Shown here: one piece after another, positions 33,995 through 45,664 of the stretch
Layout: the number at the start of each line of letters is the position of its first letter
Numbering within the stretch: the first letter of the stretch is position 1
Notes under the pieces: model-generated
What the model was told of the DNA's origin: nothing
Seen by the model: the letters and a program-made list of their open reading frames with translations, nothing else
The model's database searches: none
Position numbers and translations under genes: made by a program
Source of the DNA: Rugalucina vietnamica
Taxonomy: Eukaryota; Mollusca; Bivalvia; Lucinida; Lucinidae
DNA length: 64,000 bases
Direction of reading: 5' to 3'
NCBI GenBank assembly: GCA_964017185.1
Contig: OZ024876.1
Coordinates: 28,550,278-28,614,277, forward strand

Positions 33995-34417
33995 TTCCTT
34001 TTCAAAATACTTTTATCAATGATTCACTTTTTCAGAGCATTTAACGTTTAAAAATGTTGTCGCCAGACCCGGCTTAAATCTATGCAATTATTACACTTGC
34101 GGTGAGTTTTGAAAACGCCAGCACAAAGACCTAAAATAACTAAATGTAGACAAAACAGGAACATTCAATGAATAAAATCAGTTTGTGTAAATATAGTCCA
34201 GTTGTGATTCTGAAGTTAAAACAGCATAACAAAGAACATGGCAGCTTGTCTGGCACACAAAAAAGTATACATGTAGTATCAGTCTGAATTTTGCCTATTT
34301 TCATCAATGTTTAGCGTTGCCAGTCTTTGCCTACAGACAGAATAGCTGCTTTTTCTAAATGTGCATAATACCAAAATCAAATTCATGTCAAAACAGACTG
34401 TCAAGTGGCACTTCAAT

Positions 34418-34639
34418 TGAGCCTTTGCATGAGAAAACCAACAATCTGTTTTTCCGACGAGATCAGACACAAACCGTCCTGTACAGCAGACTAGAAGCTT
34501 GAAATTTTGGATTTAAGAAGTCGAGGCATTGTACTATCTGTGTAGAGAAAAAAAAAAAAGACTGCACAATTACTGCACAGCTGATCTGCACTTGTGTTTT
34601 TGCCTATGCATGTTGTTGGTTTTCTTATGCAACAGCTCA
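34418..34639. mobile_element. MITE family A, GTGCAT-ended subtype
   Basis: Ends TGAGCCTTTGCATGAGAAAA and TTATGCAACAGCTCA. An A-run replaces part of the left hairpin arm. Confidence 0.75.
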
Positions 34640-34987
34640 CTGAACCCACACCCTTTCTTGGCTCCATGGAAAATGCAACATTTGTGTTTTTAAGCTAGAT
34701 TCACATAGACAAAGTTTCTTTGCCAAGATTTGCTTGTGATATATGCCTGCTGTGTCAGAATGAGTGTGTGTAAATTTAAATTCTGTTTTAATTTTTTCAT
34801 TGTTGCACATATTGTGTTGCAGATTTTTATTTAATATTGGCTTTGTGATACTTAAAGAAGAAATACATGAGTGAACACCACACTTTATTTTCCTTATTGA
34901 ATCCCATGCTAAGCATCAGACCACACTATGGAAATGATTTTTGGAAAAGAATAAAACTTCTGGTTTACCATGAGTGCAAATTAGAAT

Positions 34988-35280
34988 CAGATAGTACATG
35001 TAGTACATGTATTTGTGGTATACCACATCAGAATCAGATACTACCTGTCGTACACGTATTTGTGGTATACACCATCAGAATCAGATAGTATGTGTATTTA
35101 TGGTATGTTCCATCAGAATCAGGTAGTACATGTATTTGTGGTATACCACATCAGAATCAGATACTACCTGTCGTACATGTATTTGTGGTATACCCCATCA
35201 GAATCAGATAGTATGTGTAGTACATGTATTTGTGGCATTCCTCATTAGAATCAGAGACTACATGTAGTACATGTATTTTT
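34988..35280. repeat. 46-bp minisatellite, left part
   Basis: About six units of the form TACATGTATTTGTGGTATAC followed by CCCATCAGAATCAGATACTA. The unit contains the palindrome TACATGTA. The array is cut at 35280 by the Helitron-like element and continues at 37413. Confidence 0.85.
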
Positions 35281-37412
35281 AGCTCACCTGAGCCGAAGGC
35301 TCACAAGGTGAGCTTATAGGATGGCCATGATCCGTCGTCCGTCCGTCGTCGTCGTCGTCGTCATCCACAATTTCAAAGATCTTCTTCTCTGAAACCGCTT
35401 GGCCGATCTAGTTGAAATTTTATGTGGAGCATCCATGGCTAGGGGGAACTGAAGTTTGATCGCGAGATCCAGGTCACATGACCAAGATGGCCGCCACGCC
35501 CATATATGGTAAAAAACACTCAAAAATCTTCTTCTCCAGAACCGGTGGGCCGATTTCCACGAAACTTGGTATGTAGCATTGGGGACTTCAGCCCATCATA
35601 GTTTGATAAAATGATGACCCTTGGATGACCTTGACCTATTTTACGGCAATGTCAAATTTGGAAACATAGGCTTTTACATGGGAAAAAGTGAAAACTATGG
35701 ATTTTTTGAAAACTATTGCAGCCTGAGGCCTGAAAAGTGGTAGATGCAAACAACTAATGGAGTAGATGAAGGTATGTGATTAATTTAGGTCAAGGTCATC
35801 TCTTGACCTTGGCCAGTCTGTTGTCCATACACACTTTTCAAAGATCTTCTTCTCTGAAACTGCATGGCCAATCAAAGTGAAATTTTATGTGGAGCATCCA
35901 TGGGTAGGGGAAACGAAAGGTTGATCGCGAAATCCAGGTCACATGACCAAGATGGCTGCCACGCCCATATATGGTAAAAACCACTCAAAAATCTTCTTCT
36001 CCAGAACCGGTGGGCCGATTTCCACGAAACTTGGTATGTAGCATCGGGGCCTTCAGCCCATCATAATTTGATAAAATGATGACCCTTGGATGACCTTGAC
36101 CTATTTTACGGCAAGGTCAAATTTGGAAACATAGGCTTTTACATGGGAAAAAGTGAAAACTATGGATTTTTTGAAAACAATTGCAGCCTGAAGCCTGAAA
36201 AGTGGTAGGTGCAAACAACTAATGGAGTAGATGAAGGTATGTGAATAATTTAGGTCAAGGTCATCTCTTGACCTTGGCCAGTCTGTCGTCCATATACACT
36301 TTTCAAAGATCTTCTTCTCTGAAACTGCTTGTCCAATCAAAGTGAAATTTTATGTGGAGCATCCATGGGTAGGGGAGACGAAAGTTTGATCGCGAAATCC
36401 AGGTCACATGACCAAGATGACTGCCATGCCCATATATGGTAAAAACCACTCAAAAATCTTCTTCTCCAGAACCAGCAGGCCGATTTTCATGAAACTTGGT
36501 ATGTAGCATTTGGGACTCCAGCCCATCATAGTTTGATCAAATGATGACCATAGGATGACCTTGACATATTTTACGGCAATGTCAATTTTGGAAACATAGG
36601 CTTATACATAGGGAAAAAGTGAAAACTATTGATTTTTTGAAAACTATTGCAGCCTGAGGCCTCAAAAGTGTTAGATGCAAACAACTAATGGAGTAGATGA
36701 AGGTATGTGATTAATTTAGGTCAAGGTCATCTCTTGACCTTGGCCAGTCTGCCATCCATACACACTTTTCAAAGATCTTTTTCTCTGAAACTGCTTGTCC
36801 AATCAAAGTGAAATTTTATGTGGAGTGTCCATGGATAGGGGGAACGGAAGTTTGATCGCGAAATTTGGGTCACATGACCAAGATGGCCGCCATGCCCAAC
36901 TATGGTAAAAACCACTCAAAAGTCTTCTCCTCTAGAACCGGCTGGCCGATTTTCGTGAAACTTGGTATGTAGCATTTGGGACTCCAGCCCATCATAGTTT
37001 GTTGAAATGATGACCCTTGGATGACCTTGATCTATTTTACGGCAAGGTCAATTTTGGAAACATAGGCTTTCACATGGAAAAACGCGAAAACAATGGATAT
37101 TTTGGAGAGACCTGAAAGTTGCTAGATGCAGACAACTAATGGAGTCAATGAAGGTAAGTAATTAATGAAGGCCAAGGTCCTTTCTTGACCTTGACCCAAG
37201 GTCATTTAAATATCAAAATTAGAATTAAAGTTTTCTCAGAAATCACTGAGTTTGGAAACTATTGCAGCCTGAGACCTGAAACTTTGCAGATGCAGACAAC
37301 TTATTAAGTCAATAAAGGTGTGTGAGTATTCAAGGTCAAGGTCATGTAATGATGACTTAATACTCCAAGATCAGGCTTCAGGTGAGCGTTCTCAGGACCA
37401 ATGGTCCTCTGG
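35281..37412 (+). mobile_element. Helitron-like element with central tandem repeats, copy 4, inside a minisatellite
   Basis: The cleanest copy. The 5' end is AGCTCACCTGAGCCGAAGGC with pairing CTCACAAGGTGAGCT. The 3' end is TTCAGGTGAGCGTTCTCAGG, then hairpin GGACCAATGGTCC and CTCTGG. There are four central units of roughly 450 bp with GATCGCGAAATCCAGGTCAC and TTGGTATGTAGCAT. Flanks are GTATTTTT on the left and TTGGTATTCCCC on the right; joined, they restore the minisatellite unit around a T-rich site, which points to insertion between T residues without a long target duplication. Confidence 0.82.
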
Positions 37413-38760
37413 TTGGTATTCCCCACCAGAATCAGATGCTTCATGTAGTACATGTATTTGTGGTATTCCCCACCAGAATCAGATACTACATGTAGTTCAT
37501 GTATTTGTAGTATACCCAACCAGAATCAGATGCTTCATGTTGTACATGTATTTGTGGTATTCAATCAAGAGACTACATGTAGTACACATATTTGTGGTAT
37601 ACCCCATCAGAATCAGATACTACATGTAGTACATGTATTTATGGTATTCCCCATCAGAATCAGAGACTACATGTAGTATATGTATTTATGGTATTCCCCA
37701 CCAGAATCAGATACTACATGTAGTTCATGTATTTATGGTATTCCCCATCAGAATCAGATGCTTCATGTAGTACATGTATTTGTGGTATTCCCCACCAGAA
37801 TCAGATACATGTTGTTCATGTATTTGTAGTATACCCAACCAGAATCAGATGCTTCATGTTGTACATGTATTTGTGGTATTCAATCAAGAGACTACATGTA
37901 GTACACGTATTTGTGGTATACCCCATCAGAATCAGATACTACATGTAGTACATGTATTTGTGGTATACCCCATCAGAATCAGATAGTATGTGTAGTACAT
38001 TTATTTGTGGTATACCCCATCAGAATTAGATAGTATGTGTAGTACATGTATTTGTGGCATACCCCATCAGATACAGATACTACATGTAGTACATTTATTT
38101 GTGGTGTACCTCATCAGAATCACATAGTATGTGTAGTACTTGTATTTGTGGTATACCCCATCAGAATCAGATACTACATGTAGTACATGTATTTGTGGTA
38201 TACCGCATCAGAATCACATAGTATGTGTAGTATATGTATTTGTGGAATGATCCATCAGAATCGCATAGTATGTGTAGTACATGTATTTGTGGTATACCCC
38301 ATCAAAATTAGATACTACATGTAGAACATGTATTTGTGACATACCCCATCAGAATCAGATAGCATATGTAGTATAAGTATTTGTAGTATACCCCATCAGA
38401 ATCAGATACTACATGTAGAACATGTATTTGTGGCATACCCCATCAGAATCAGATAGTATATGTAGTATAAGTATTTTTAGTATACCCCATCAGAATCAGA
38501 TACTACATGTAGAACATGTATTTGTTGTATACCCCATCAGAATCAGATAGTACATTTATTTGTGATATACTCCATCAGAATCAGAAAGTACATGTAGTAC
38601 ATGTATTTGTGGTATACCCCTTAAGTATCAGATAAGTCCATGTATTTGTGGTATTTCCCAACAGAAACAGATAGTATATGTAGTACATGTATTTGTGGTA
38701 TACCCCATCAGAATTAAATACTACATATAGTACATGTATTTGTGGTATACCCCATCACAG
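37413..38760. repeat. 46-bp minisatellite, right part
   Basis: Roughly 28 units. Two subtypes alternate irregularly: one with TACTACATGTAGTACATG, the other with TAGTATGTGTAGTACATG. A segment with CAATCAAGAGACTACATG occurs twice (37560 and 37880), showing a larger duplication of about 320 bp inside the array. Open frames here simply follow the repeat and are not genes. Confidence 0.88.
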
Positions 38761-38991
38761 TGAAGTAGATTATTATTTTTAGTTCACCTGAGCTGAAGGC
38801 TCACAAGGTGAGCTTATAGGATGGCCATTATCCGGCGTCCGTCTGTCATAGTCTTCCACAATTTCAAAGATCTTCTTCTCTAAAACCACTTGGACAATCT
38901 TATTGAAATCTTATGTGGAGCTTCCTTGGGTTGTGGCATTGAAATTTTGTTTGCGATATCTTGGTCACATGACCAAGATGGCCGCCACGCC

Positions 38992-39636
38992 CGAGTGTAG
39001 GACATGTTCCCCCCCGGACATTTGCCCCCTGCCCAAATATGGCATGTAAGGACATTTGCCCCCTAACTGATTGGCAGAGTTGGACATTTGCCCCCTCATC
39101 AATGTGCATACCTAGGACATTTGCCCCCTCCCTGTTTACACCTAATCAATGGATTTAAAGCTTGGTTTACAATTATTAGGGCAAGTGCAATTTTCACTGA
39201 CAAGTTATCAAATTAATATCATACAATTGAGTGATGTTAATAATAGTGAGTCCTAATGATTATAATATTCTGTAATTTCAAAACAATTTTAATCAGCATG
39301 TACAGTACTAAACTTCATTGTAAAATAATAATTACATGTATAAACATTATTATAATTAAAAAATGACAATAGGCAATGTAAAGTCTAATTAGGTTAGCGA
39401 ATCAGCTTGGTTCTCAAACTTCGTAATTGCTCTTGCAATTCTGTGACAAAAGCTCTAAGAGAATGTTACTGTCTGTGTGCCCGTCCCCTGGCTGGGGAGA
39501 GGGGGGCAGATGTCCACCTTTATACATTTAATGAGGGGGCAAATGTCCAAATCCTTAGATGAGTTAGGGGGCAAATGTCCTTACCTGCCATTTTTGGACA
39601 GGGGGCAAATGTCCGAGGGGGAACATGTCCGTCCCC
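38992..39636. mobile_element. TIR element whose ends are inverted arrays of a GGACATTTGCCCCCT motif
   Basis: The left end GGACATGTTCCCCCCCGGAC and right end GTCCGAGGGGGAACATGTCC pair. Inward of each, ACATTTGCCCCC or its complement GGGGGCAAATGT repeats three to four times at uneven spacing. The element is flanked by CGCCACGCC (38983-38991) and CGCCACGGCC (39637-39646), a probable 8-9 bp target duplication of the host element, which would fit a hAT-type transposon. The inside is AT-rich and non-coding. Confidence 0.7.
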
Positions 39637-40301
39637 CGCCACGGCCATATATGGTAAAAACCTCTCAAAAATCTTCTTCTCAAGAACCGGTGGGCTGATT
39701 TCCACGAAACTTGGTATGTAGCATCGGGGACTCCAGCCAATCATAGTTTGATAAAATGATGACCCTAGGATGACCTTGACCTATTTTACGGCACGGTCAA
39801 ATTTGGAAACATAGGCTTTTACATGGGAAAAAGTGAAAACTATGGATTTTTTGAAAACTATTGCAGCCTGAGGCCTGAAAAACAACTAATGGAGTACATG
39901 AAGGTACATGATTAATTCAGGTCAAAGTCATCTCTTGACCTTGGCCAGTCTGTCGTCCATACACACTTTTCAAAGATCTTCTTCTCTGAAACTGCTTGGC
40001 CAATCAAAGTGAAATCTTATGTGGAGCATCCATGGGTAGGGGAGACGAAAGTTTGATCATGAAATCCAGGTCACATGACCAAGATGGCCGCCACGCCCAT
40101 ATATGGTAAAAACCACTCAAAAATCTTCTTCTCCAGAACCGAAAGGCCGATTTTCATAAAACTTGGTATGTAGCATTTGGGATTCCAGCCCATTATAGTT
40201 TGATCAAATGATGACCATAGGATGACCTTGACCTATTTTAAGGCAATGTCAATTTTGGAAACATAGGCTTTTACATGGGAAAAGTGAAACTATGGATTTT
40301 T

Positions 40302-41169
40302 ATGCCCCCAACTTCGAAGTTGAGGGGGCATATTGGTTTGGGTCTGTCAGTGCAGTGAGTTGAGTGGTGTGCAGTCTGTCTGTCTGTCTGTGATGCTTGA
40401 GCACTCGGTCAGGAACCGTTAGAGCTTGGATCTTGAAATTTGGTATGTAGTTTGTATATGAAAATTAAGAGGACCCATATTTTTCTTTCAGGTAAATTCA
40501 AGGGGCTAGGGGCCCATTCTGTGAGAGTTATTTCCCTTTTTAATTCTTGATAAATTGAATAGATAGTGGGTACCTTGTGTGCGCAACTCCTCCTACAGTC
40601 TTAATCCGATTCTCTTGAAACTTTACAGATGTTGTGACCATGCTTTGTAGATATGTATGTGGTTTGGATATAATCCTCAGATTAATTTTTGTCACTTTTT
40701 TCGCAATTTGAACTTAGCCATTTTTCGGGTATTTTCACAATGAAAGTGAATGGGCAGTGGGTATCTTGTGTGCGCAACTCCTCCTACAGTTTCATGCCAA
40801 TTCATTTAAAACTTAACGTGTTATGGGCATGGTCTGAAGATATGCATGTGGTTTGCATATAATCCTTGGATTATTTTTCGTCATTTTTTTTTCACAATTT
40901 GAACTTAGTAATTTTTTCGGGCATTTTAGTGAATGGATAGAGGGTACCTTGTGTGCGCAACTCCTCCTACAATTTTATACCGATACTTTTGAAACTTTGC
41001 AGACATTGTGACCATGCTTTGAAGATATGCATGTGGTTGGGATATACTCCTCAGATTAATTTTTGTCACTTTTTTTAACAATTTGAACTTAGTCATTTTT
41101 TGGACATTTTTACATCTTGAAAGTGACTTACCAGTTGGGGGCATAGTGTTTCATAAACACATTTTCTAG
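40302..41169 (+). mobile_element. ATGCCCCC Helitron-like element nested in copy 5
   Basis: The 5' end TATGCCCCCAACTTCGAAGT folds with TTGAGGGGGCATA. Near the 3' end TTGGGGGCATA is followed by a hairpin GTGTTTCATAAACAC, then ATTTTCTAG, a Helitron-like CTAG end. The centre has three units of about 188 bp, each with CTTGTGTGCGCAACTCCTCC, a CCGAT...GAAACTTT block and ATGCATGTGGTT. The host GGATTTTTTGAAAAC run is the insertion site. Exact borders are uncertain because of the T-run. Confidence 0.72.
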
Positions 41170-41951
41170 TTTGAAAACTGTTGCAGCCTGAGACCTGAAA
41201 AGTGGTAGATGCAAACAACTAATGGAGTACATGAAGGTATGTGATTAATTTAGGTCAAGGTCATCTCTTGACCTTGGCCAGTCCGTCGTCGATACACACT
41301 TTTCAGAGATCTTCTTCTCTGAAACTGCTTGGCCAATCAAAGTGAAATTTTATGTGGAGCGTCCATGGGTAGGGGGAAAGAACGTTTGATCACAAAGTCC
41401 GGGTCACGTGACCAAGATGGCCCCCATGCCCAAATATGGTAAAAACTACTCAAAAATCTTCCCCAGAACCAGCTGGCCGATTTTCGCGAAACTTGGTACG
41501 TAGCATTTGGGACTCCGGTCCATCATAGTTTGTTGAAATGATGACCCTAGGATGACCTTGACCTATGTTATGGCAAGGTCAATTTCGGAAACATAGGCTG
41601 TTACATGGGAAAAGGCGAAAACAATGGATATTTTGGAAACTGTTGCAGCCTAAGACCTGAAAGTTGCTAGATGCAGACAACTAATGGAGTCAATGAAGGT
41701 AAGTAATTAATGAAGGCCAAGGTCATTTCTTGACCTTGACCCAAGGTCATTTAAATATCAAAATTAAAATTATGGTTTTCTCAGAAATCACTGGGTTTGG
41801 AAACTATTGCAGCCTGAGACCTGAAACTTGGCAGATGCAGACAACTTATGAAGTCAATAAAGGTGTGTGAGTATTCAAGGTCATTTCATGATGACTTAAT
41901 ACTCCAAGATCAAGCTTCAGGTGAGCATTCTCAGGACCAATGGTCCTCTGG

Positions 41952-42396
41952 TTCACAATGTGTACGTACTGTACACATAAAAATGAATGTACAGTGTGTA
42001 CCGACATTACAACTGTGTACACATTTTCTGAGGATTCTTATTCTAACCTTTCATCCAGAATGAAACTAGTAGGCATGTGTACACATATGGATAACACCAT
42101 TTATTCAGGTATGAAAATTCAAGTAATCTGGTTGATATCCTGTAATTACATGTTATTCTATCATTTAGGCATGCTAAACCATATTTTTGTCCATTGCATA
42201 TATAATAAGAGATCAAAAAAAAAAAGGAAAAAATGACAAACTGGGATGGCTGTAGAATATTAAATACATCAATTTTTAAATTGAAAACAATGACCAGATA
42301 CTGATGCAAAATGCCTATTCTATAAACCAAAGTCATGAATAAACCTGTGGTAAACCATTTTTCTGGTCAAATGAGGCAGCAGTGACATGCAGGTAT
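41952..42396. other. Intergenic, nothing recognised
   Basis: The start has a few GTGTAC motifs (41960-42085). No coding signal. Confidence 0.3.
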
Positions 42397-42676
42397 CATT
42401 AGGAAAACATGTCCATGTAATGTTATACCCCCTTGAACCCCACTTTTATATAGTAAAACTGGGGTATGCAAGGGTCTACCTATTTTTCTTATTTTTGCTC
42501 CAAAACATAGATTGTGGGTACTCGTTAGAACCGCCTCGGCGAGGCGGTTCTAACGTGTACCCACAATCTATGTTTTGAGCAAAAATAAGAAAAATATCAA
42601 ATTTTTTCAGCTGAATTTTTTCAATTTTTAAAGCTCAAAAAATCTCTGTGTATTGCATGGGCAAGTTTTCGTAATG
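42397..42676. mobile_element. MITE family B, near-consensus copy
   Basis: Complete copy with a perfect 30-bp hairpin around CCGCCTCGGCGAGGCGG and ends CATTAGGAAAACATGTCC and GGGCAAGTTTTCGTAATG. Confidence 0.88.
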
Positions 42677-43399
42677 TTATCGCTTGGTTGTATAATTTTT
42701 CAAAACTATATCGCGTGTTTCAGTGAAGAATTTTGTGACCTCTGGGGTTGGGGGTTTCATGTTGATAAATTCATCGTGCCGAGAAATTCAATAAAAGTCC
42801 TGAAGATTTTGGCAAACTATTGTTGAATGAATAAATAATGCTCCATATAAGTTTTAGTTCCACAGCTTACTTGGTTCTAATTTAATCCCAGAAAATTCAG
42901 TTAGGTTAGAAATTTTGTTAAGTATATTTGGTATTGGTTAATGCTTCGAATTTCGATTTCAAGAAAAGTTAAAAGAGAAAGAATTTAACGGAACATTTTT
43001 CACTGCAAAGCAGTATTAGCTCGTACTATTAGTAGAAAGCAAATAACGCGGACTCTCCGGGGACTCGAACAAATTACCGAGCATAAAACACGATTCCATG
43101 GTAATTTTCTGCAATTATTTGAAATCAAATGTTTGGGCGATGACAGAAAACCAATCAATTTTTAAAAACACCTGACTGCGATTAATTGAACCAGGACGGA
43201 TGACGGTGGCACTTAAAGACAATAAAACACGTGCATTCGTCAACGTTTCCTTTTGCAGCTTCCGCTTATAATCCGGTTTATAAGTTCAATAATCAACATG
43301 CTACAAAAACTTTATTTTTTTAGAAAAGCAGTCTATCACTTTATCCTGTTAATTTCCGTTTTATGGCCCGTGTCAGGCACGGTATGATTTGATATGGGA
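42677..43399. other. Intergenic, nothing recognised
   Basis: No gene is seen. TGTTGACAAATTATCG-like sequence at 43620-43720 is the inverted counterpart of 42685-42785 (GTTATCGCTTGG, TCACATGACC-free; both include a GGGGTTGGGGGTTTCATG or CATGAAACCCCCAACCC block), suggesting that the interval between them is one inverted-repeat element. Confidence 0.4.
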
Positions 43400-43630
43400 C
43401 CAATGCACGACTATTACAGATTTTTTCATCTGTAAAAATTGAAAATTTCAATGGAAAAAATGTTGATATTTTTAACTATTTTTGCTCAAAACATTGATTG
43501 TGTGTACATGTTAGAACCGCCTCGCCGAGGCGGTTCTAATCTACTAGTATGTTTTGGATTGTCGACATGTTAGAACCGCCTCGCCGAGGCGGTTCTAATC
43601 TACTAGTATGTTTTGGATTGTCGACACGAT
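43400..43630. mobile_element. MITE family B with a duplicated hairpin
   Basis: The left part is typical. The hairpin block is then present twice as a 59-bp tandem repeat (43508-43566 and 43567-43625), each with GAACCGCCTCGCCGAGGCGG and CTACTAGTATGTTTTGGATT. The usual right arm is missing. Confidence 0.75.
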
Positions 43631-43827
43631 AATTTGTCAACATGAAACCCCCAACCCAAAAAGTCACAAAACACGTGATATAGACTTTTGAAAAATGATA
43701 CAACCAAGCGATAATAGTGCCTGCATGTCACTGTTGCCTCAGTGAGTTGATAGAGGCCAGACATTCTTTTAGGTTCAGTCTAGGACTTCCGGTACGGGAC
43801 TTTAGGTTTAATTTTATGGCATTTTAG

Positions 43828-43944
43828 TGCGCGTTCACACTGGACACTTTAATCCGGATCAAAATCAATCTGATCCGAATTAAACGCGTTCACACTAGAC
43901 GAATTTTTAATCCAGATCCAAAGCTAAATGCAACAGAAATTCAC
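43828..43944. repeat. Short direct repeat with GCGTTCACACTRGAC
   Basis: GCGTTCACACTGGAC and GCGTTCACACTAGAC occur 54 bp apart, each followed by a TAATCCGGATC or TAATCCAGATC block. It looks like one end of a dispersed element that a MITE B has cut. Confidence 0.45.
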
Positions 43945-44199
43945 ACCAGGAAAATATGTCCCACTCTTATATATAGCAAAAACTGGGGTATGCAGAGGTA
44001 TACCTATTTTCTTATTTCTAATCCAAAACATAGATTGAGGGTACTCGTTAGAACCGCATCGCCGAGGCGGTTCTAACATGTACCCACAATCTGTGCTTTG
44101 AGCAAAAATAAGAAAAATATCAAAATATTTCCACTGGAAATTTTCATTTTTTACAACTTTAAAAATATATGTATATTGCATGGGCATGTTTCCGTAACG
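43945..44199. mobile_element. MITE family B
   Basis: Ends CCAGGAAAATATGTCCC and GGGCATGTTTCCGTAACG. One mismatch in the hairpin (CCGCATCGCCGAGGCGG). Confidence 0.8.
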
Positions 44200-44600
44200 A
44201 TTTCCTAGTCTGCCAAGAAGCCTTCATTTAAAGCTTCCGTTTGCTACCAAGAGACAAGCAAGGCTCGTGTATATAATTCCGGCTTCACCAGTTTTCGGCA
44301 TATAAAGACTGGTGGAAAGCTGGATCCCGGGCAGTACATGGGTTTCGGTGTCGCTGTTTACTTGCTCGTTTTCGATCATCTGTCGCAACTCTTCTCCAAA
44401 ATCACCATGCATGATTACCACAAAAATAAAGACAATAGATCGTACATTTATAGTCTATAATTGAATTATTTCACATAGACAAGACAATATTATGTATCTC
44501 TCCATCAGAAACTGTCAGACTCAATGATGTACGCCGTATCCCCGGGAAAGCCCCGGAACCCACCCTGGGGACTGATGCGGTAGAGACAAGATCTCGTTAA
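44200..44600. other. Intergenic, one weak open frame
   Basis: A 65-codon frame on the minus strand (44224-44421) has no recognisable domain and no clear splice context, so it is not called as a gene. Confidence 0.25.
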
Positions 44601-44819
44601 TGAACCACGCCGCCAGAAAACTGATCTTCGGGGTTTTCGAGCAGGCCTGTAGACCACAGAGGATAGCGGTTAAGAGGCTTGAAATATCGGATTTAAGAAG
44701 AAGAAAGGTTGTATTATCTTGTAGCGAAAACAGAGGCGATGATCAGCTGTGCAGATACTGCACAGCTGATCTGCGCCTTTGTTTTCGCGGCAATTATCCG
44801 GTCTTCTCTAGTCACTCCA
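44601..44819. mobile_element. MITE family A, diverged
   Basis: The hairpin CAGCTGTGCAGATACTGCAC is clear. Left end TGAACCACGCCGCCAGAAAA, right end decayed. Confidence 0.68.
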
Positions 44820-45090
44820 GTAAACACGATGATACACAGATGAACTAACGCATGAAATAAAACACACAGTTGATCAGGGTGATGATACAAACGTATATCC
44901 AACATGTAAAGAATAGTTTATTTCATATCTTTTTAAAGTGTTTATTATAATAGCTGCTTTTCTTTTTTCCACCCTAACTTTTGGTACATAAAATATAAAA
45001 ATGTCCATCCGTGACCTAGAAATTGCGGACTTATGCTAGTCAGTGGTCACTGGTTGACGTCGATCTGCGTCCAAAAAATCAATGCCACGC

Positions 45091-45664
45091 CATGAAGTGG
45101 CGTGGAACCTCTCGTCATGAAGTGGCGTGGAACCTCTCGCCATGAAGTGGCGTGGAACCTCTCGCCATGAAGTGGCGTGGAACTTCTCGTCATGAAGTGG
45201 CGTGGAACCTCTCGTCATGAAGTGGCATGGAACCTCTCGCCATGAAGTGGCGTGGAACCTCTCGTCATGAAGTGGCATGGAACCTCTCGCCATGAAGTGG
45301 CGTGGAACCTCTCGTCATGAAGTGGCATGGAACCTCTCGCCATGAAGTGGCGTGGAACCTCTCGTCATGAAGTGTCGTGGAACCTCTCGCCATGAAGTGG
45401 CGTGGAACCTCTCGCCATGAAGTGGCGTGGAACCTCTCGCCATGAAGTGGCGTGGAACCTCTCGCCATGAAGTGGCGTTGAACCTCTCGTCATGAAGTGG
45501 CATGGAACCTCTCGCCATGAAGTGGCGTGGAACCTCTCGTCATGAAGTGGCATGGAACCTCTCGCCATGAAGTGGTGTGGAACCTCTCGTCATGAAGTGG
45601 CATGGAACCTCTCGCCATGAAGTGGCGTGGAACCTCTCGTCATGAAGTGGTGTGGAGTCTCTCG
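45091..45664. repeat. 25-bp minisatellite, about 23 units
   Basis: The unit is CATGAAGTGGCGTGGAACCT plus CTCGC or CTCGT. Two unit types, (CGCC, GGCG) and (CGTC, GGCA), alternate regularly over parts of the array (45180-45340 and 45490-45640), making a 50-bp higher-order repeat. Because 25 is not a multiple of three, one frame passes through all three phases. The several open frames here are by-products. Confidence 0.92.

Larger units (their letters stand above)
38781..41951 (+). mobile_element. Helitron-like element with central tandem repeats, copy 5, carrying two insertions
   Basis: Starts AGTTCACCTGAGCTGAAGG, ends TTCAGGTGAGCATTCTCAGG, hairpin GGACCAATGGTCC, CTCTGG. It belongs to the same subfamily as copy 4. 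It is interrupted by the TIR element at 38992-39636 and by the ATGCCCCC element at 40302-41169. It lies directly at the right edge of the minisatellite. Confidence 0.8.

Noticed and set aside
37318..37986. Open frames of 70-103 codons with repeated Tyr/Leu/Trp and Cys motifs
   Set aside because: They are translations of the 46-bp minisatellite in different frames and begin or end with the array.
45091..45664. CRISPR-like regular 25-bp repeats
   Set aside because: Units follow head to tail with no variable spacers; this is a minisatellite in a eukaryotic genome.
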